Source: Chloracidobacterium sp. (GTDB lineage: Bacteria; Acidobacteriota; Blastocatellia; Pyrinomonadales; Pyrinomonadaceae). Taken from it: a stretch of 64,000 nt of DNA. A program made the position numbers and the translations under genes. The notes beneath the pieces were generated by a model that searched no databases, had not been told where the DNA came from, and was given only the letters and a program-made list of their open reading frames with translations. The stretch is from the NCBI GenBank assembly GCA_015075585.1, contig JABTUB010000001.1, positions 620,001 through 684,000 of the forward strand. The letters run 5' to 3'. Below are positions 45,986 through 54,929 of the stretch, one piece after another (the first letter of the stretch is position 1; each line of letters begins with the position of its first letter).

Positions 45986-47407
45986 ATGAAGCTGATGACC
46001 AAATTTTTTGTAAATGTAGTATTGCTCGCCGTGTTTGTCGTTGCGGCGTTGTCGCAGACCACGCCGACTGCGGGCGTCGCCCCGAAAACGACCGCTACTC
46101 CCGTCCGTTATCCTGACTACAAAACTTTCAAGCAAGCGGTCGCGGCAGCGAAAGCAACGGTCAACTCCTACGAAAAGGAAGACGCCTGGCGTAAGGCCCT
46201 TGCCCTTGCAAAAACTGCCGACGAAAAAGCCGACGCGGTCCTTGGGCTCGGCGTCTTTCTTGAGAACAATAAAAAGGTCGTAACCAGCCGACCCAAAAAT
46301 CATGCGCCGACAACGACTTTACTCGATCGTCTTTACGAGGCCTTCGAACTTTATTCGGGCTTCTATTTTGACCCCAATACCGCGCAACCTTCTGATAAAC
46401 GCGATGAGATCTGGCTTCGGATGCTCGCTGTCGTTAGCAAAGCGAGGCCATCCAGCAGTTGGGAGGGCGCGTACAAGAAGCTGAAGATATTGAAGGATGA
46501 CGAAAAGATCGCCTCGACGCTCTACCAGTCCCAGGAAGAAGTCCTCCGCAAGAGAAAAGATGCCTGGGCTGAAAGCGAATTCAGCAAACTCCTCAACGCT
46601 CCGAACATCTCGCCTGATACCAAGGCAAAAACCTATATCGCCAAGGCGGAGCTAATAAGGGAGAAGGGTGGACTGTTTGCCGATAAGCAAGCCCAATTCG
46701 AGCTTCTAAAGAAAGCAGCCGAGCTTCAGGGAGCTTCTGATGAGATAAAAGCTGACGCACTTCTTCTGATCTCTGACCTCGCCTTGCGTGCGAACGACGT
46801 GAACACCTACGCCGGGGCAAATGAAAGGGTTACCGCCCTTCCGCGATCGACAGTCGAACAAAAGGTCAAGGCATATAACGCCCTCGTTCCTTTGCTGATC
46901 AGGAATAAGAAAGCTGATGCTGCTCAGAAATATGCCGCAAGTGCTGCTGCGGTCGCCGGGTTAAATGACGACGACCGTGCCAAATTCCTCTGCTATTTGG
47001 CCGCAAGCGAGTTGATCAAACTAGATTTCCTCCCGCAAGCCGGTAGGAAAGAAGCGGAGGCGAACATCAGAAAATTCGCCTCGCGTGAAACTGAAAAGAC
47101 CGTGGCCCGATTGAAAGGCGACGACAAGGTTAAGCGATACACAGAGAACGGCGAAGTGTTTTTCAGCCTAAACTTGTTCGACGCTGCGCTTCAACAATAC
47201 AACAAGGCTCTGGATGTAAAACAAGGCTCAGACAAAGAAAAAGCGGCCGCACAATACTACATCGGTGAAGCTTTTGCCAAGCAGGGGAAAGATGAGGAAG
47301 CAAAGAAGGCGTATGCGGCTGTGTCCGAGGCGGATCCGAAATATCGCGGGTATGCTCAAAATAAAATAAAGGAGTTGGGAGCGAAAAAGCCGCCCTCAAA
47401 TAAATGA
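45986..47407 (+). CDS. Exported helical-repeat (TPR-like) protein
   Basis: A 473-residue protein with a signal peptide (about 1-24, ending ALSQ), a Thr/Pro-rich stretch, then an all-helical array, with clear TPR-like motifs at about 390-460 (VFFSLNLFDAALQQYNKAL, YYIGEAFAKQGKDEEAKKAY). The start has no strong ribosome-binding site; an ATG three codons on is an alternative. Third member of the exported repeat-protein run. The 209-base gap after it, up to nosY, shows a T9 run but no convincing hairpin. Confidence 0.78.
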   Translation: MKLMTKFFVNVVLLAVFVVAALSQTTPTAGVAPKTTATPVRYPDYKTFKQAVAAAKATVNSYEKEDAWRKALALAKTADEKADAVLGLGVFLENNKKVVTSRPKNHAPTTTLLDRLYEAFELYSGFYFDPNTAQPSDKRDEIWLRMLAVVSKARPSSSWEGAYKKLKILKDDEKIASTLYQSQEEVLRKRKDAWAESEFSKLLNAPNISPDTKAKTYIAKAELIREKGGLFADKQAQFELLKKAAELQGASDEIKADALLLISDLALRANDVNTYAGANERVTALPRSTVEQKVKAYNALVPLLIRNKKADAAQKYAASAAAVAGLNDDDRAKFLCYLAASELIKLDFLPQAGRKEAEANIRKFASRETEKTVARLKGDDKVKRYTENGEVFFSLNLFDAALQQYNKALDVKQGSDKEKAAAQYYIGEAFAKQGKDEEAKKAYAAVSEADPKYRGYAQNKIKELGAKKPPSNK

Positions 47408-47616
47408 ACCGTCGTGAGAAGGCGATCTGCTGCCGGCCGGCGAGTATTTTTTTTTCGTTTTCGATCTTGCCCGCCGGTATCGAATTAGCTCCCGGAACGT
47501 GCAAAACGATTATTCTTGAAATGCGATCACGCTCTTTTGCAGATAATGTAAGTTAAAAGGTAAATGCGACGGTGGAAATAGCTCTTACGCGAACGTAATG
47601 TTTTCCGCATACTACG

Positions 47617-48450
47617 CTAGGCAATGTCCTGCTTTCGCAGCAGGCGGAGCGAGATCAGGATCGGAACCGCGGCCCAAACGAGCAAGCCGATCAGCAGCAC
47701 CGTAATGCCCCAAATTGCGCCGCCGAGAAACTTGAGCAATGCGGCGCCTGCCGCTCCGAAGATCTCTTCGCCGTTGAGCGAAATGAGGCCCGCGACGCGA
47801 ACCATATCAACCGGATTTCCGAACAGGGAGGCGAAGATAAAGTAATTTGCCGTCCGTTCTCGAAATAACAGCGAGCCTCCAAGTACAAGCAGGTCGTACA
47901 AGATAACAAAAAAGAACCAGAGCAGAAGAGCAACGCCGAATGCTTTCGTCTGGCGCCGTGAGATTATCGCCGCGAGCATCGACAGCGACAGAAAGATAAA
48001 GGACAGGAAGAGTGACAGGCCGACAAAGATCGGATAACCGAAGAAGCCTTCCGCATCGGTCTGGGTCGCGATCACGATACCGCCGATGCCAAAGCCGACA
48101 AACATCGCGCTCACTAATGCGGCAAAGAGGCCGAGAAGTTTTCCGACAAGCACCTCGCCGCGTGAAACGGGCTGCGAGAAGAGCATCTCATCATCGCCCG
48201 GAGCGGCGAGAAAGCTCTGCGCACCCATCATCAGGGCGACAAGCGGTATCAGATAAAGAACGAGGCTCAACAGGCTCGCCGTTGTACGGTTGAAGCCCTG
48301 AAAACCGATCTCGCCCGCTGTCATTGTGCCGAAATAAGAGATAACGAGTACCAGCGAGCCGAAGACGAACGCAAAAATGACCGTCCACTTGTTGCGGATC
48401 GCAACGATAAGCTCTTGTCTGGCGATGGTTATGACGGAGCTGATATCCAT
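47617..48450 (-). CDS. nosY: NosY-type ABC transporter permease
   Basis: A 277-residue inner-membrane protein with six helices. It shows the family segments IARQELIVAIRNKW near the start, a PGDDEMLFSQPVSRGEV loop and GGAIWGITVLLIGLL near the end. NosY with NosF forms the ABC exporter that works with NosD to deliver a sulfur species and copper for the NosZ CuZ site. It is the last gene of the nos unit, six bases after nosL. Confidence 0.9.
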   Translation of the reverse strand: MDISSVITIARQELIVAIRNKWTVIFAFVFGSLVLVISYFGTMTAGEIGFQGFNRTTASLLSLVLYLIPLVALMMGAQSFLAAPGDDEMLFSQPVSRGEVLVGKLLGLFAALVSAMFVGFGIGGIVIATQTDAEGFFGYPIFVGLSLFLSFIFLSLSMLAAIISRRQTKAFGVALLLWFFFVILYDLLVLGGSLLFRERTANYFIFASLFGNPVDMVRVAGLISLNGEEIFGAAGAALLKFLGGAIWGITVLLIGLLVWAAVPILISLRLLRKQDIA

Positions 48451-48456
48451 AGGCTG

Positions 48457-48897
48457 CTAATGTTCAGGCACCGAAAGTCCATTGAAACGCATAACTGTTG
48501 AGCCGGAACTCGCTGCGAATGCGTCAGCTTTTGCTTTGTCCGCGAACGGAATAAGTCCGCCGCTCATCGGCGTCTTGATCGAGCCGGTCTTTACAAAGAA
48601 TGCATCATGGGCTTTTATCCACTGCCGCGAATCGAAGTCGGTAACAAATATCGCCGCAGGTTTGAGAGCGTCTCCTTCATTTTTTGCGAATTTCAGCATA
48701 CAGCCGACATCATCGAACTTATAGACCTTTTCATCCGTCGCGATGATCTCAGCGGCGAACTCTTTCTCGCTGATCGCCATCCTGCAAAAGGAACACATAT
48801 CATGATCCTCGATCGCAACCGGAACGATCTCGGCCGTGCCGCAGGCCGAGAAGATCAGTGCCGGCAGCAATAAGCTAACTGTTCTGAGCGTATTCAA
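48457..48897 (-). CDS. nosL: NosL copper-chaperone lipoprotein
   Basis: A 146-residue lipoprotein (lipobox FSAC at about residues 16-19). The NosL copper-binding motif is seen as DMCSFCRMAISEKEFAAEI, followed by a FDDVGCMLKF segment. NosL donates Cu(I) to NosZ on the outer side of the membrane. Its start overlaps the nosF stop by 23 bases, so the two are tightly coupled. Confidence 0.93.
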   Translation of the reverse strand: MNTLRTVSLLLPALIFSACGTAEIVPVAIEDHDMCSFCRMAISEKEFAAEIIATDEKVYKFDDVGCMLKFAKNEGDALKPAAIFVTDFDSRQWIKAHDAFFVKTGSIKTPMSGGLIPFADKAKADAFAASSGSTVMRFNGLSVPEH

Positions 48898-49594
48898 GAT
48901 AGATCTCCTCCAGTGTTTGATGGCTCTGCTCCGTGCGTTCGCGGAGTGCTTGCGCGGTCTCGACTGCGGCGAGTTTGCCGTCGATCAGAATTGCCACGCG
49001 ATCGGCCAATGCCTCGACATCTGCAAGCACATGCGATGTGAAGATAATGGTCTTACCCGTTGATTTCAGGCCCTTTACAAATTTCCGGAATGCGATCGCA
49101 CCCGCCGGATCGAGACTTACGGTCGGCTCGTCGAACAAAAGTACCGGAGTGTCAGGCAAACAAGCCACGGCAAGCCCAAGCTTTTGCGTCATCCCGCCCG
49201 AGAGTTCATCGACCCGCTTTTCCGAGAAACCGTTAAAGCTGAAATCCGAGTTATGCAGCGTCTCATCAATGCGCGAGGCGGGCAGCTTTCTCAGCCGGCA
49301 ATAGAACTCGAGAACCTCGCGGGCGGTCAGACATTTATGAAATCCGACACGCTGCGGGAGGTAGCTCAAAAGCTGCCGCGCGGCTTGCGAATTTTGCACT
49401 GCATTGACGCTGTTGATAACGATCTCGCCCGAGGTCGGCAAAGCCAGGCCCGCAATGCACTTCAGGATGGTCGATTTTCCCGATCCGTTCGGCCCTAAAA
49501 GAGCAAAACATTCCCCTTCGGGTACGCTGAACGAAACGCCGTCAACCGCAGTGAATGAGCCGAATTTCTTGACCATGCCTCTAACTTCGATCAT
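48875..49594 (-). CDS. nosF: NosF-type ABC transporter ATP-binding protein
   Basis: The ATG at 49594 is chosen: it overlaps the nosD stop as ATGA and begins at the usual MIEVRGMVKKFG; the longer frame to 49666 lies wholly inside nosD. The 239-residue ATPase has Walker A GPNGSGKST, LSGGMTQKLGLAVA, Walker B VLLFDEPTVSLDP and switch His in TSHV. NosF powers NosY in CuZ-site assembly. Stop overlaps the nosL start. Confidence 0.93.
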   Translation of the reverse strand: MIEVRGMVKKFGSFTAVDGVSFSVPEGECFALLGPNGSGKSTILKCIAGLALPTSGEIVINSVNAVQNSQAARQLLSYLPQRVGFHKCLTAREVLEFYCRLRKLPASRIDETLHNSDFSFNGFSEKRVDELSGGMTQKLGLAVACLPDTPVLLFDEPTVSLDPAGAIAFRKFVKGLKSTGKTIIFTSHVLADVEALADRVAILIDGKLAAVETAQALRERTEQSHQTLEEIYLEYAQNS

Positions 49595-50940
49595 CCGGCA
49601 AACCCTCGCTTGAATGTAAAAATAGAAATGCCCAACAGAACAATGGAAAAGGCAAGGGCCGACCACTTTGCCGCGCCGCCGCTCTTTTCGGGTCGGAATG
49701 AAACGCCGATATCGACAGGCCGCATCAGCGGTGCACTGTCGAACTCGTTCGATCCTTTGACGATCGGGAACGACCTCTCGGCGGCTACGATCGAGCCGGC
49801 CGCCGGACTGTTGAGGTATATGCGCACTCGAGGGAAATTACCTTCCAAGTACTCAAATATATTCTGGATCTTATGCGGCACATCGCCATACGCATCACCG
49901 TCGAGGTCATAACCTTGGTAATCACTCCAAAAGTTCGACTTCCACTCAGTATTGCCGCCTTTGCCTACGAGCTGCAAAGGGCTTAAGTTGTTGATGAAAT
50001 TATTCTCGGAGAAAACATTGCCGACAGAGCTTGCAAAGATCTCGGCGGCAAGGTCATTTTCGGCAACGGTATTGCGCCGGAAAACTGAGTTCTTGAGGCC
50101 TTCGAGAAATATGCCGGTCGCGTTATTCAGGATGAGATTCTCTTCGGTCACACACTGTCTGCAATCCTGAAAAAGAATACCGAATGAGCTGAATCCGCGG
50201 TTGTGGACGAAAGCGTTTCGCCGCAGTTCGATATTCTTGGAATACATAATTGCGGCTCCGGCAACATTATCGAAGAAGACATTGTCCTCAAAGATGTCAT
50301 CGTCCGAGTTCATAAAATGCAGTCCGTAACGCAGGTCGGAGACGCGGTTGCGTCGGATCTGATTATTCGAACTGTTCTGAATATACATACCGTCGCGGGC
50401 AAAGGTTACAACGTTGTCTTCAAGAATATTTTTCGGCGAATTCCAAAGGTGCAGGCCCGCGCCGCGCTCACCCGGCTCTAGCTCTTTGCGGCCGACTATC
50501 GTATTGCGGCGGACGGCGTTGCTGCCCGACTGCAGCAGATATATGCCGAAAAGCACCTTGCTGAGCACATTGTCCTCTACAATGTTGCCGTTCGACTTTA
50601 GAAGGATTCCGGCATCCTCAGCCCGGAGGTCGTTGCCGCTGTTGCGGACATCAAACCCTGTGATCTTACACCCGTCGGCGATCACCGTGATAATGCTGCC
50701 TGCATCACCGCCGTCGATGATCGGCGAATCGACCCCTTCGAGCGTAACCGAGCGGTCAAGGACAATGTTCTCACGATAGGTGCCGCTCTCAACGCGGATG
50801 TGGTCGCCATTCTTTGCCGCGGCAACTGCCGAATTGATCGAAGCATAGCCGCCGCCCGGCCCGACAGTAAGCACTTCGCCCTGCGCCGAAACGCAAACGG
50901 CCGATACGATGAGAAAGACGTTTAACCACAGAGCCTTCAT
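49591..50940 (-). CDS. nosD: NosD, periplasmic beta-helix maturation protein
   Basis: A 449-residue exported protein: signal peptide (about 1-20, ending SAQG), then a right-handed parallel beta-helix (about 25-350) built of repeated N-x-I-x-x-N-x-x-x rungs. The NosD-specific WSDYQGYDLDGD near residue 337 comes after the helix, and a C-terminal hydrophobic helix (about 425-445) probably anchors it. NosD binds the NosFY transporter and takes part in CuZ assembly on NosZ. It lies 36 bases after the upstream membrane-protein gene. Confidence 0.93.
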   Translation of the reverse strand: MKALWLNVFLIVSAVCVSAQGEVLTVGPGGGYASINSAVAAAKNGDHIRVESGTYRENIVLDRSVTLEGVDSPIIDGGDAGSIITVIADGCKITGFDVRNSGNDLRAEDAGILLKSNGNIVEDNVLSKVLFGIYLLQSGSNAVRRNTIVGRKELEPGERGAGLHLWNSPKNILEDNVVTFARDGMYIQNSSNNQIRRNRVSDLRYGLHFMNSDDDIFEDNVFFDNVAGAAIMYSKNIELRRNAFVHNRGFSSFGILFQDCRQCVTEENLILNNATGIFLEGLKNSVFRRNTVAENDLAAEIFASSVGNVFSENNFINNLSPLQLVGKGGNTEWKSNFWSDYQGYDLDGDAYGDVPHKIQNIFEYLEGNFPRVRIYLNSPAAGSIVAAERSFPIVKGSNEFDSAPLMRPVDIGVSFRPEKSGGAAKWSALAFSIVLLGISIFTFKRGFAG

Positions 50941-50976
50941 CGCGGTAACGTGTCTGCTATTGCTTTTCGGTCCGAT

Positions 50977-51675
50977 CTATGCGGCGGAACGCCTTGATCG
51001 GCGGGCTGCCCTCCAAGCCCATAAGACTGCGGCCAACAACAGAATGCCGTATGCGACAAATAGAAAAGATGCTACATCCGGATAACTGTAAACCGTAAAA
51101 TTACCGACCTGCTCCGTACCGAAGAGCGGCGGAGTGAATGGCGGCACCTTTATCGCCGCAGTGGGGTCGAGATTGTGCCCGTAAGTGTAAAGTCGATAAT
51201 AGAAACTCCAGAAAGAATAAAGGCTGAAGTAAACAAAGGCGACGAATACATCAACAAGCTTTGACATCTTGCCGAGTACGGCTGCTCGGAACGCGAACAG
51301 TATCAAACCGCCGACCGCGAACGGAAGCCAAACAAATTCTCCAAAGTCACTCTCGAGCAAAGGCCGCATACCGATATAGTGGTTAAGTGCGTTGATCTCG
51401 CGAAGGTCGTCACGATTCTCTGTCTTTGCACCCTCGAGCCGATAGGCATAGATATCAAGCGCCAGGCCGTCAGTGTACTGATTTGAGTAGAATGTCATGT
51501 TCCATAGCGGAAAAACGAATACGAATATCAGCAGCAGGCCGGCGGCAATGGTCAGAAGCCGGCTGAGTGCGGGCAGAGGCTGTTCGAGCAGGGCGAATTT
51601 ATCTGAAAGGAACGAGTCCAGCGGGCCTTCGCCGTTCGGTGTCTGTTTATTTGTGATCGGATCTTCAGTCGGCAT
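50977..51675 (-). CDS. Integral membrane protein in the NosB position
   Basis: A 232-residue protein with a polar N-terminus, then four helices (about 40-62, 118-136, 141-160, 200-222). No firm family match, but clade II nos clusters carry a membrane protein of unknown function called NosB immediately after nosZ, which is this place. Inference: it anchors or feeds NosZ or helps its maturation. It starts about 90 bases after the nosZ stop. Confidence 0.65.
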   Translation of the reverse strand: MPTEDPITNKQTPNGEGPLDSFLSDKFALLEQPLPALSRLLTIAAGLLLIFVFVFPLWNMTFYSNQYTDGLALDIYAYRLEGAKTENRDDLREINALNHYIGMRPLLESDFGEFVWLPFAVGGLILFAFRAAVLGKMSKLVDVFVAFVYFSLYSFWSFYYRLYTYGHNLDPTAAIKVPPFTPPLFGTEQVGNFTVYSYPDVASFLFVAYGILLLAAVLWAWRAARRSRRSAA

Positions 51676-51765
51676 ACTCCCCTCCGTAAAAGCAGATAGA
51701 AAACGCGAAGCGACGTGAATTGTCCGAGTAGCGGGACCTTCAGCGTCGCTTCGCGGCTGTGATGG

Positions 51766-53628
51766 TTACTTAGGTTCGACTATCAAGTAGCCCTGCATTT
51801 CCTGGTGCAAGGCCGAGCAGAAGTTCGTGCAGTAATAAGCAAAAACTCCCGGCTTGTCAGCCACGAACTCGATGGTCTTTGTCTCGCCCGGATCGACAAC
51901 GACGTTCAGGTTGTATTCGAGAAGGCCGAAACCGTGAAGTTCATCGGTGGTCTGCTCGATATTGGTCAAATGAAATGTGACCTTATCACCCTGTTTTACC
52001 GTTACTGCCGTCGGGGTGATCGTGCTGCGAACAAGCACCGTTTTAACGGTCACATGATCGCCGCTGCGTTCGACCTTGGCCTCGTTGATATCCCAAACTG
52101 CGTTCGGGTTCTTGTTCTCCTCTTTCGGATACACCTCGATCGCCTTGATCTTATCGGCCTTGATGATCTGGGCATAGTGCGGCTCCGGCTCTGTGAACGC
52201 GTTGTAGAGCAGCTTCATCTTATCACCGGCGATGCTGATGAGCTGCGAGCTTTCCGGCTGCGACGGCCCGACCGTCAGGTGAGTGCCGTGCGACAGTTTA
52301 TTCAGAGCAACCAGGAATTTACCGTCAGGATCGACAGTGTCGCCTTCAGCCGTTGCAAGGTGGCCGATGTTGTAGCTCACCGGGATCTTATCAACGACAT
52401 CCCATGTGCCGAGCCGCCATTTGGCTACTGCGCTCTCAACGAACAGCGACGTGTACGCGTTACCCTCGTTGTCGAACTGAGTGTGAAGCGGGCCGAGGCC
52501 TACATCAACCTCAGCTTCTTTCACAGCATCGTAGTTCAGGACAGGGATCCCGTCCTCATCGCCTGTGAAGTTCTTAGCCTGTATGGCGGCGTTGATCTTA
52601 TCGATGTTAAAGACGGTCGTGATCGACTGAAGCTTGCCGCTGCCAATTATCCATTTACCGTCGGGACTGACGTCAACGCCGTGCGGGCTTTTGCTGCACG
52701 GGATCAGAAAGACAAAGCCCGGAGCATCCTTCGGGTCAATTACCTTAACGCCGTCAATTACCTTTACCTTTCCGGCCTGTACGGCTTTCTCTGCTTCTTT
52801 CCAGTTCACCGCGACAATGTAGTCGCGGTCCTTCTGTGTCGAGGTAACCTCTAGCTTTCCTGTCGCCTTTTCGGTATTGTAGCTTGTCCAGAACGCCCAA
52901 CCGTCGCTCGGGCCTTTGCCCGCGTCGCCAAGGTCGTAGTTGAAAGGCGGCATCATTACCTGCCAGCCGACACTCATCTCTCCGCTGTTCGGATCGACGG
53001 CAATACCTGAAACTACGCCCTTATATTGGCCTGCATAATCCTCGATCGGAGCCGCACTGCCCTTGGGGATCGGGATCGAAAAGCGTGATGCGGCGAGCAC
53101 ATACTCGGAATTCGGCGTTACGAAAGAACCGCCGTGAAAGCCCGAGATGTTAGGCACGGGGCCAAGGATCTGTTTTGTCTTGAAGTCCTTCAGATCGATC
53201 CGAGCAACGCGGTTATTGCCGTTATCGTTGACAAAGAGCCAGCGTCCGTCATAGTCGCCTTTTGTTTCGCTGATGGCCGGATGGTGCACATCGCCCCACT
53301 CGTAGCCGCCGAGCATCTCCTTTGTTTCCTTGTCGAAACCGTAACCGGTTGCAGGATATTTGGCGAATACTGGTATCGTGGCAATATGCCGCATCGACGG
53401 AACGCCTGCGACATAGACGTTGCCTGAATGGCCGCCGGAATAGAATAAATAATATTCATCAAGGTCGCCCGGCGGAACATAGGTGACGGTCGCCGCTTCT
53501 GCGGAACTGCCCTGCTCCTTCTTGAGTGCAGACTTGCGACGGCAGCTGCCAATTCCCAATAATGAGCCAATAAGGATGGCGCCGATCAGCAGCCACCAGA
53601 ATTTTTTCGATCCTAAAAATTTTTTCAT
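51766..53628 (-). CDS. nosZ: Nitrous-oxide reductase NosZ, probable membrane-anchored form
   Basis: A 620-residue copper enzyme reducing N2O to N2. The seven-bladed propeller carries the CuZ histidines, including DVHHPAIS (His115/116) and later HGVDVSPDG. The C-terminal cupredoxin has the CuA ligands His565 and C600-x3-C604-x3-H608-x2-M611 (CTNFCSALHQEM). The N-terminus is a Sec-like helix (about 10-28) ending LGIGSC, which reads as a lipobox with Cys29. No twin-arginine motif precedes it, unlike canonical clade I NosZ. GGAGG six bases before ATG supports the start. The missing Tat signal and the context (NosB position, bc-type genes) suggest the clade II type. Confidence 0.95.
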   Translation of the reverse strand: MKKFLGSKKFWWLLIGAILIGSLLGIGSCRRKSALKKEQGSSAEAATVTYVPPGDLDEYYLFYSGGHSGNVYVAGVPSMRHIATIPVFAKYPATGYGFDKETKEMLGGYEWGDVHHPAISETKGDYDGRWLFVNDNGNNRVARIDLKDFKTKQILGPVPNISGFHGGSFVTPNSEYVLAASRFSIPIPKGSAAPIEDYAGQYKGVVSGIAVDPNSGEMSVGWQVMMPPFNYDLGDAGKGPSDGWAFWTSYNTEKATGKLEVTSTQKDRDYIVAVNWKEAEKAVQAGKVKVIDGVKVIDPKDAPGFVFLIPCSKSPHGVDVSPDGKWIIGSGKLQSITTVFNIDKINAAIQAKNFTGDEDGIPVLNYDAVKEAEVDVGLGPLHTQFDNEGNAYTSLFVESAVAKWRLGTWDVVDKIPVSYNIGHLATAEGDTVDPDGKFLVALNKLSHGTHLTVGPSQPESSQLISIAGDKMKLLYNAFTEPEPHYAQIIKADKIKAIEVYPKEENKNPNAVWDINEAKVERSGDHVTVKTVLVRSTITPTAVTVKQGDKVTFHLTNIEQTTDELHGFGLLEYNLNVVVDPGETKTIEFVADKPGVFAYYCTNFCSALHQEMQGYLIVEPK

Positions 53629-53649
53629 CTAAAGCCTCCGTAGCGGTTG

Positions 53650-54858
53650 TTATTTGCCCGCCGGTGTCGGGCTCGGCGTAGCGTGTTTAATTTGCTGTTC
53701 CAATCTTCTCTGATATGCGACCTTCAGCAGTTCGGTCGCTTCGTTCCTTTGTTCCTTGGTCAGGGGGATCTGTGTTGAGAGAACCACGGCCATCGTGCCG
53801 GTCGGATCCTGCAGGAATTCTCCGAGCGTACGGCCGAAGCGGCTCGGAACATCCTCGACCGCTATTGACAGGTCCGGGCCGATCTCCGATGCCGACTTGA
53901 TCCCGAAGCTGCTCACTGAGTGGCAGATGAAGCAGTTGTTCTTTACAAAGAAGGCCCCGTCGCCCTCGAGCATATGCTTTTCGTTGTCGATCTCAGCCTG
54001 TGTCGGCACATCCTTGAGCGTAACGCCTGAGATGTACTGAGCCGGAATAGCCTCACGCCGCCAACTCATCATAAGCAGTGATAATGCTTGCGCCTGCTGT
54101 GTTGAGAAGCCGAAGTTCGGCATCACGCTGTCCGGCGAGACCATTTTGGGGTTTTGAAAGTGTGCCATGTGCCATGCAAAGACCGATGGGATGCCGCCGA
54201 TGCGTGAATAGTCGTACTGCTCGGTCGGCTTATCGCCTTCGGATGTCAGATCAGGCCCGACGGTGCCGCCGCGTCCGTTGATGGTATGACAAGCTCGGCA
54301 GCTTTTTTCCTGTACGAGGTTCTTAGCGAGGTTTATGTAGTCCATGCCCTTTGTCTCGCGGTCATACCTGTGACAGGCGTTGCAGTTCATTTCCATCAGG
54401 GCTTTCGGGCTTTTGACAAGATATGCATCTGTGATCTCATTGCCCAGCAGCGGCTGCTCCCAATGCTCGACATTGCCGTGCGCTTCCGGCAGCGTTGTTG
54501 CATAGCCCTGTCCGCCGTGGCAGCTTGTACAGCCGTATGCGGCGATCGGATGTTTCTCAAGCACTTCTGTCGGGTGCGTCCGATACGGTTCGGGGGCTGT
54601 TTCAAGGCCCTTCCATTCAACCGCCTGATGGCAGGTTATACATCGATCAGTGCGGTCGAGGTCCTTGACCCATATCTGCTGAATGCCCGACGGCACCTGT
54701 GAAGCCCGCTCTTCGCCAAACTTTTCGGCTACATATTCACGAAATTCGATCTGGTAGTCATTCCAGTCACGCGTATATTCGTGAAAGAAAATAGAGCCGG
54801 TCAGTATCAGCAGGAAGATCCCGATGACGTAAAGTTTTATTGCGTCTTTTTTGAACAT
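53650..54858 (-). CDS. Membrane-anchored pentaheme c-type cytochrome
   Basis: A 402-residue protein with one N-terminal helix (about 8-26) and five CxxCH motifs: C73-H77, C110-H114, C159-H163, C187-H191 and C309-H313. The last two sit in cytochrome-c-like folds with following Met candidates (for example VMPNFGF near 245). It lies outside the membrane and, between cytochrome b and NosZ in the gene order, is the obvious carrier from the Rieske/cytochrome b complex to NosZ. It ends 22 bases before the nosZ start. Confidence 0.9.
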   Translation of the reverse strand: MFKKDAIKLYVIGIFLLILTGSIFFHEYTRDWNDYQIEFREYVAEKFGEERASQVPSGIQQIWVKDLDRTDRCITCHQAVEWKGLETAPEPYRTHPTEVLEKHPIAAYGCTSCHGGQGYATTLPEAHGNVEHWEQPLLGNEITDAYLVKSPKALMEMNCNACHRYDRETKGMDYINLAKNLVQEKSCRACHTINGRGGTVGPDLTSEGDKPTEQYDYSRIGGIPSVFAWHMAHFQNPKMVSPDSVMPNFGFSTQQAQALSLLMMSWRREAIPAQYISGVTLKDVPTQAEIDNEKHMLEGDGAFFVKNNCFICHSVSSFGIKSASEIGPDLSIAVEDVPSRFGRTLGEFLQDPTGTMAVVLSTQIPLTKEQRNEATELLKVAYQRRLEQQIKHATPSPTPAGK

Positions 54859-54929
54859 TTAAGCTCTCCGATATCTGAGCTGCGGCCCCGCTGCGGCATT
54901 TCGAAGCAAGGCCGAGCCGTATGCGATCC

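Noticed and set aside
51805..52854. 349-residue plus-strand frame
   Set aside because: Antisense to nosZ; no recognisable domain.
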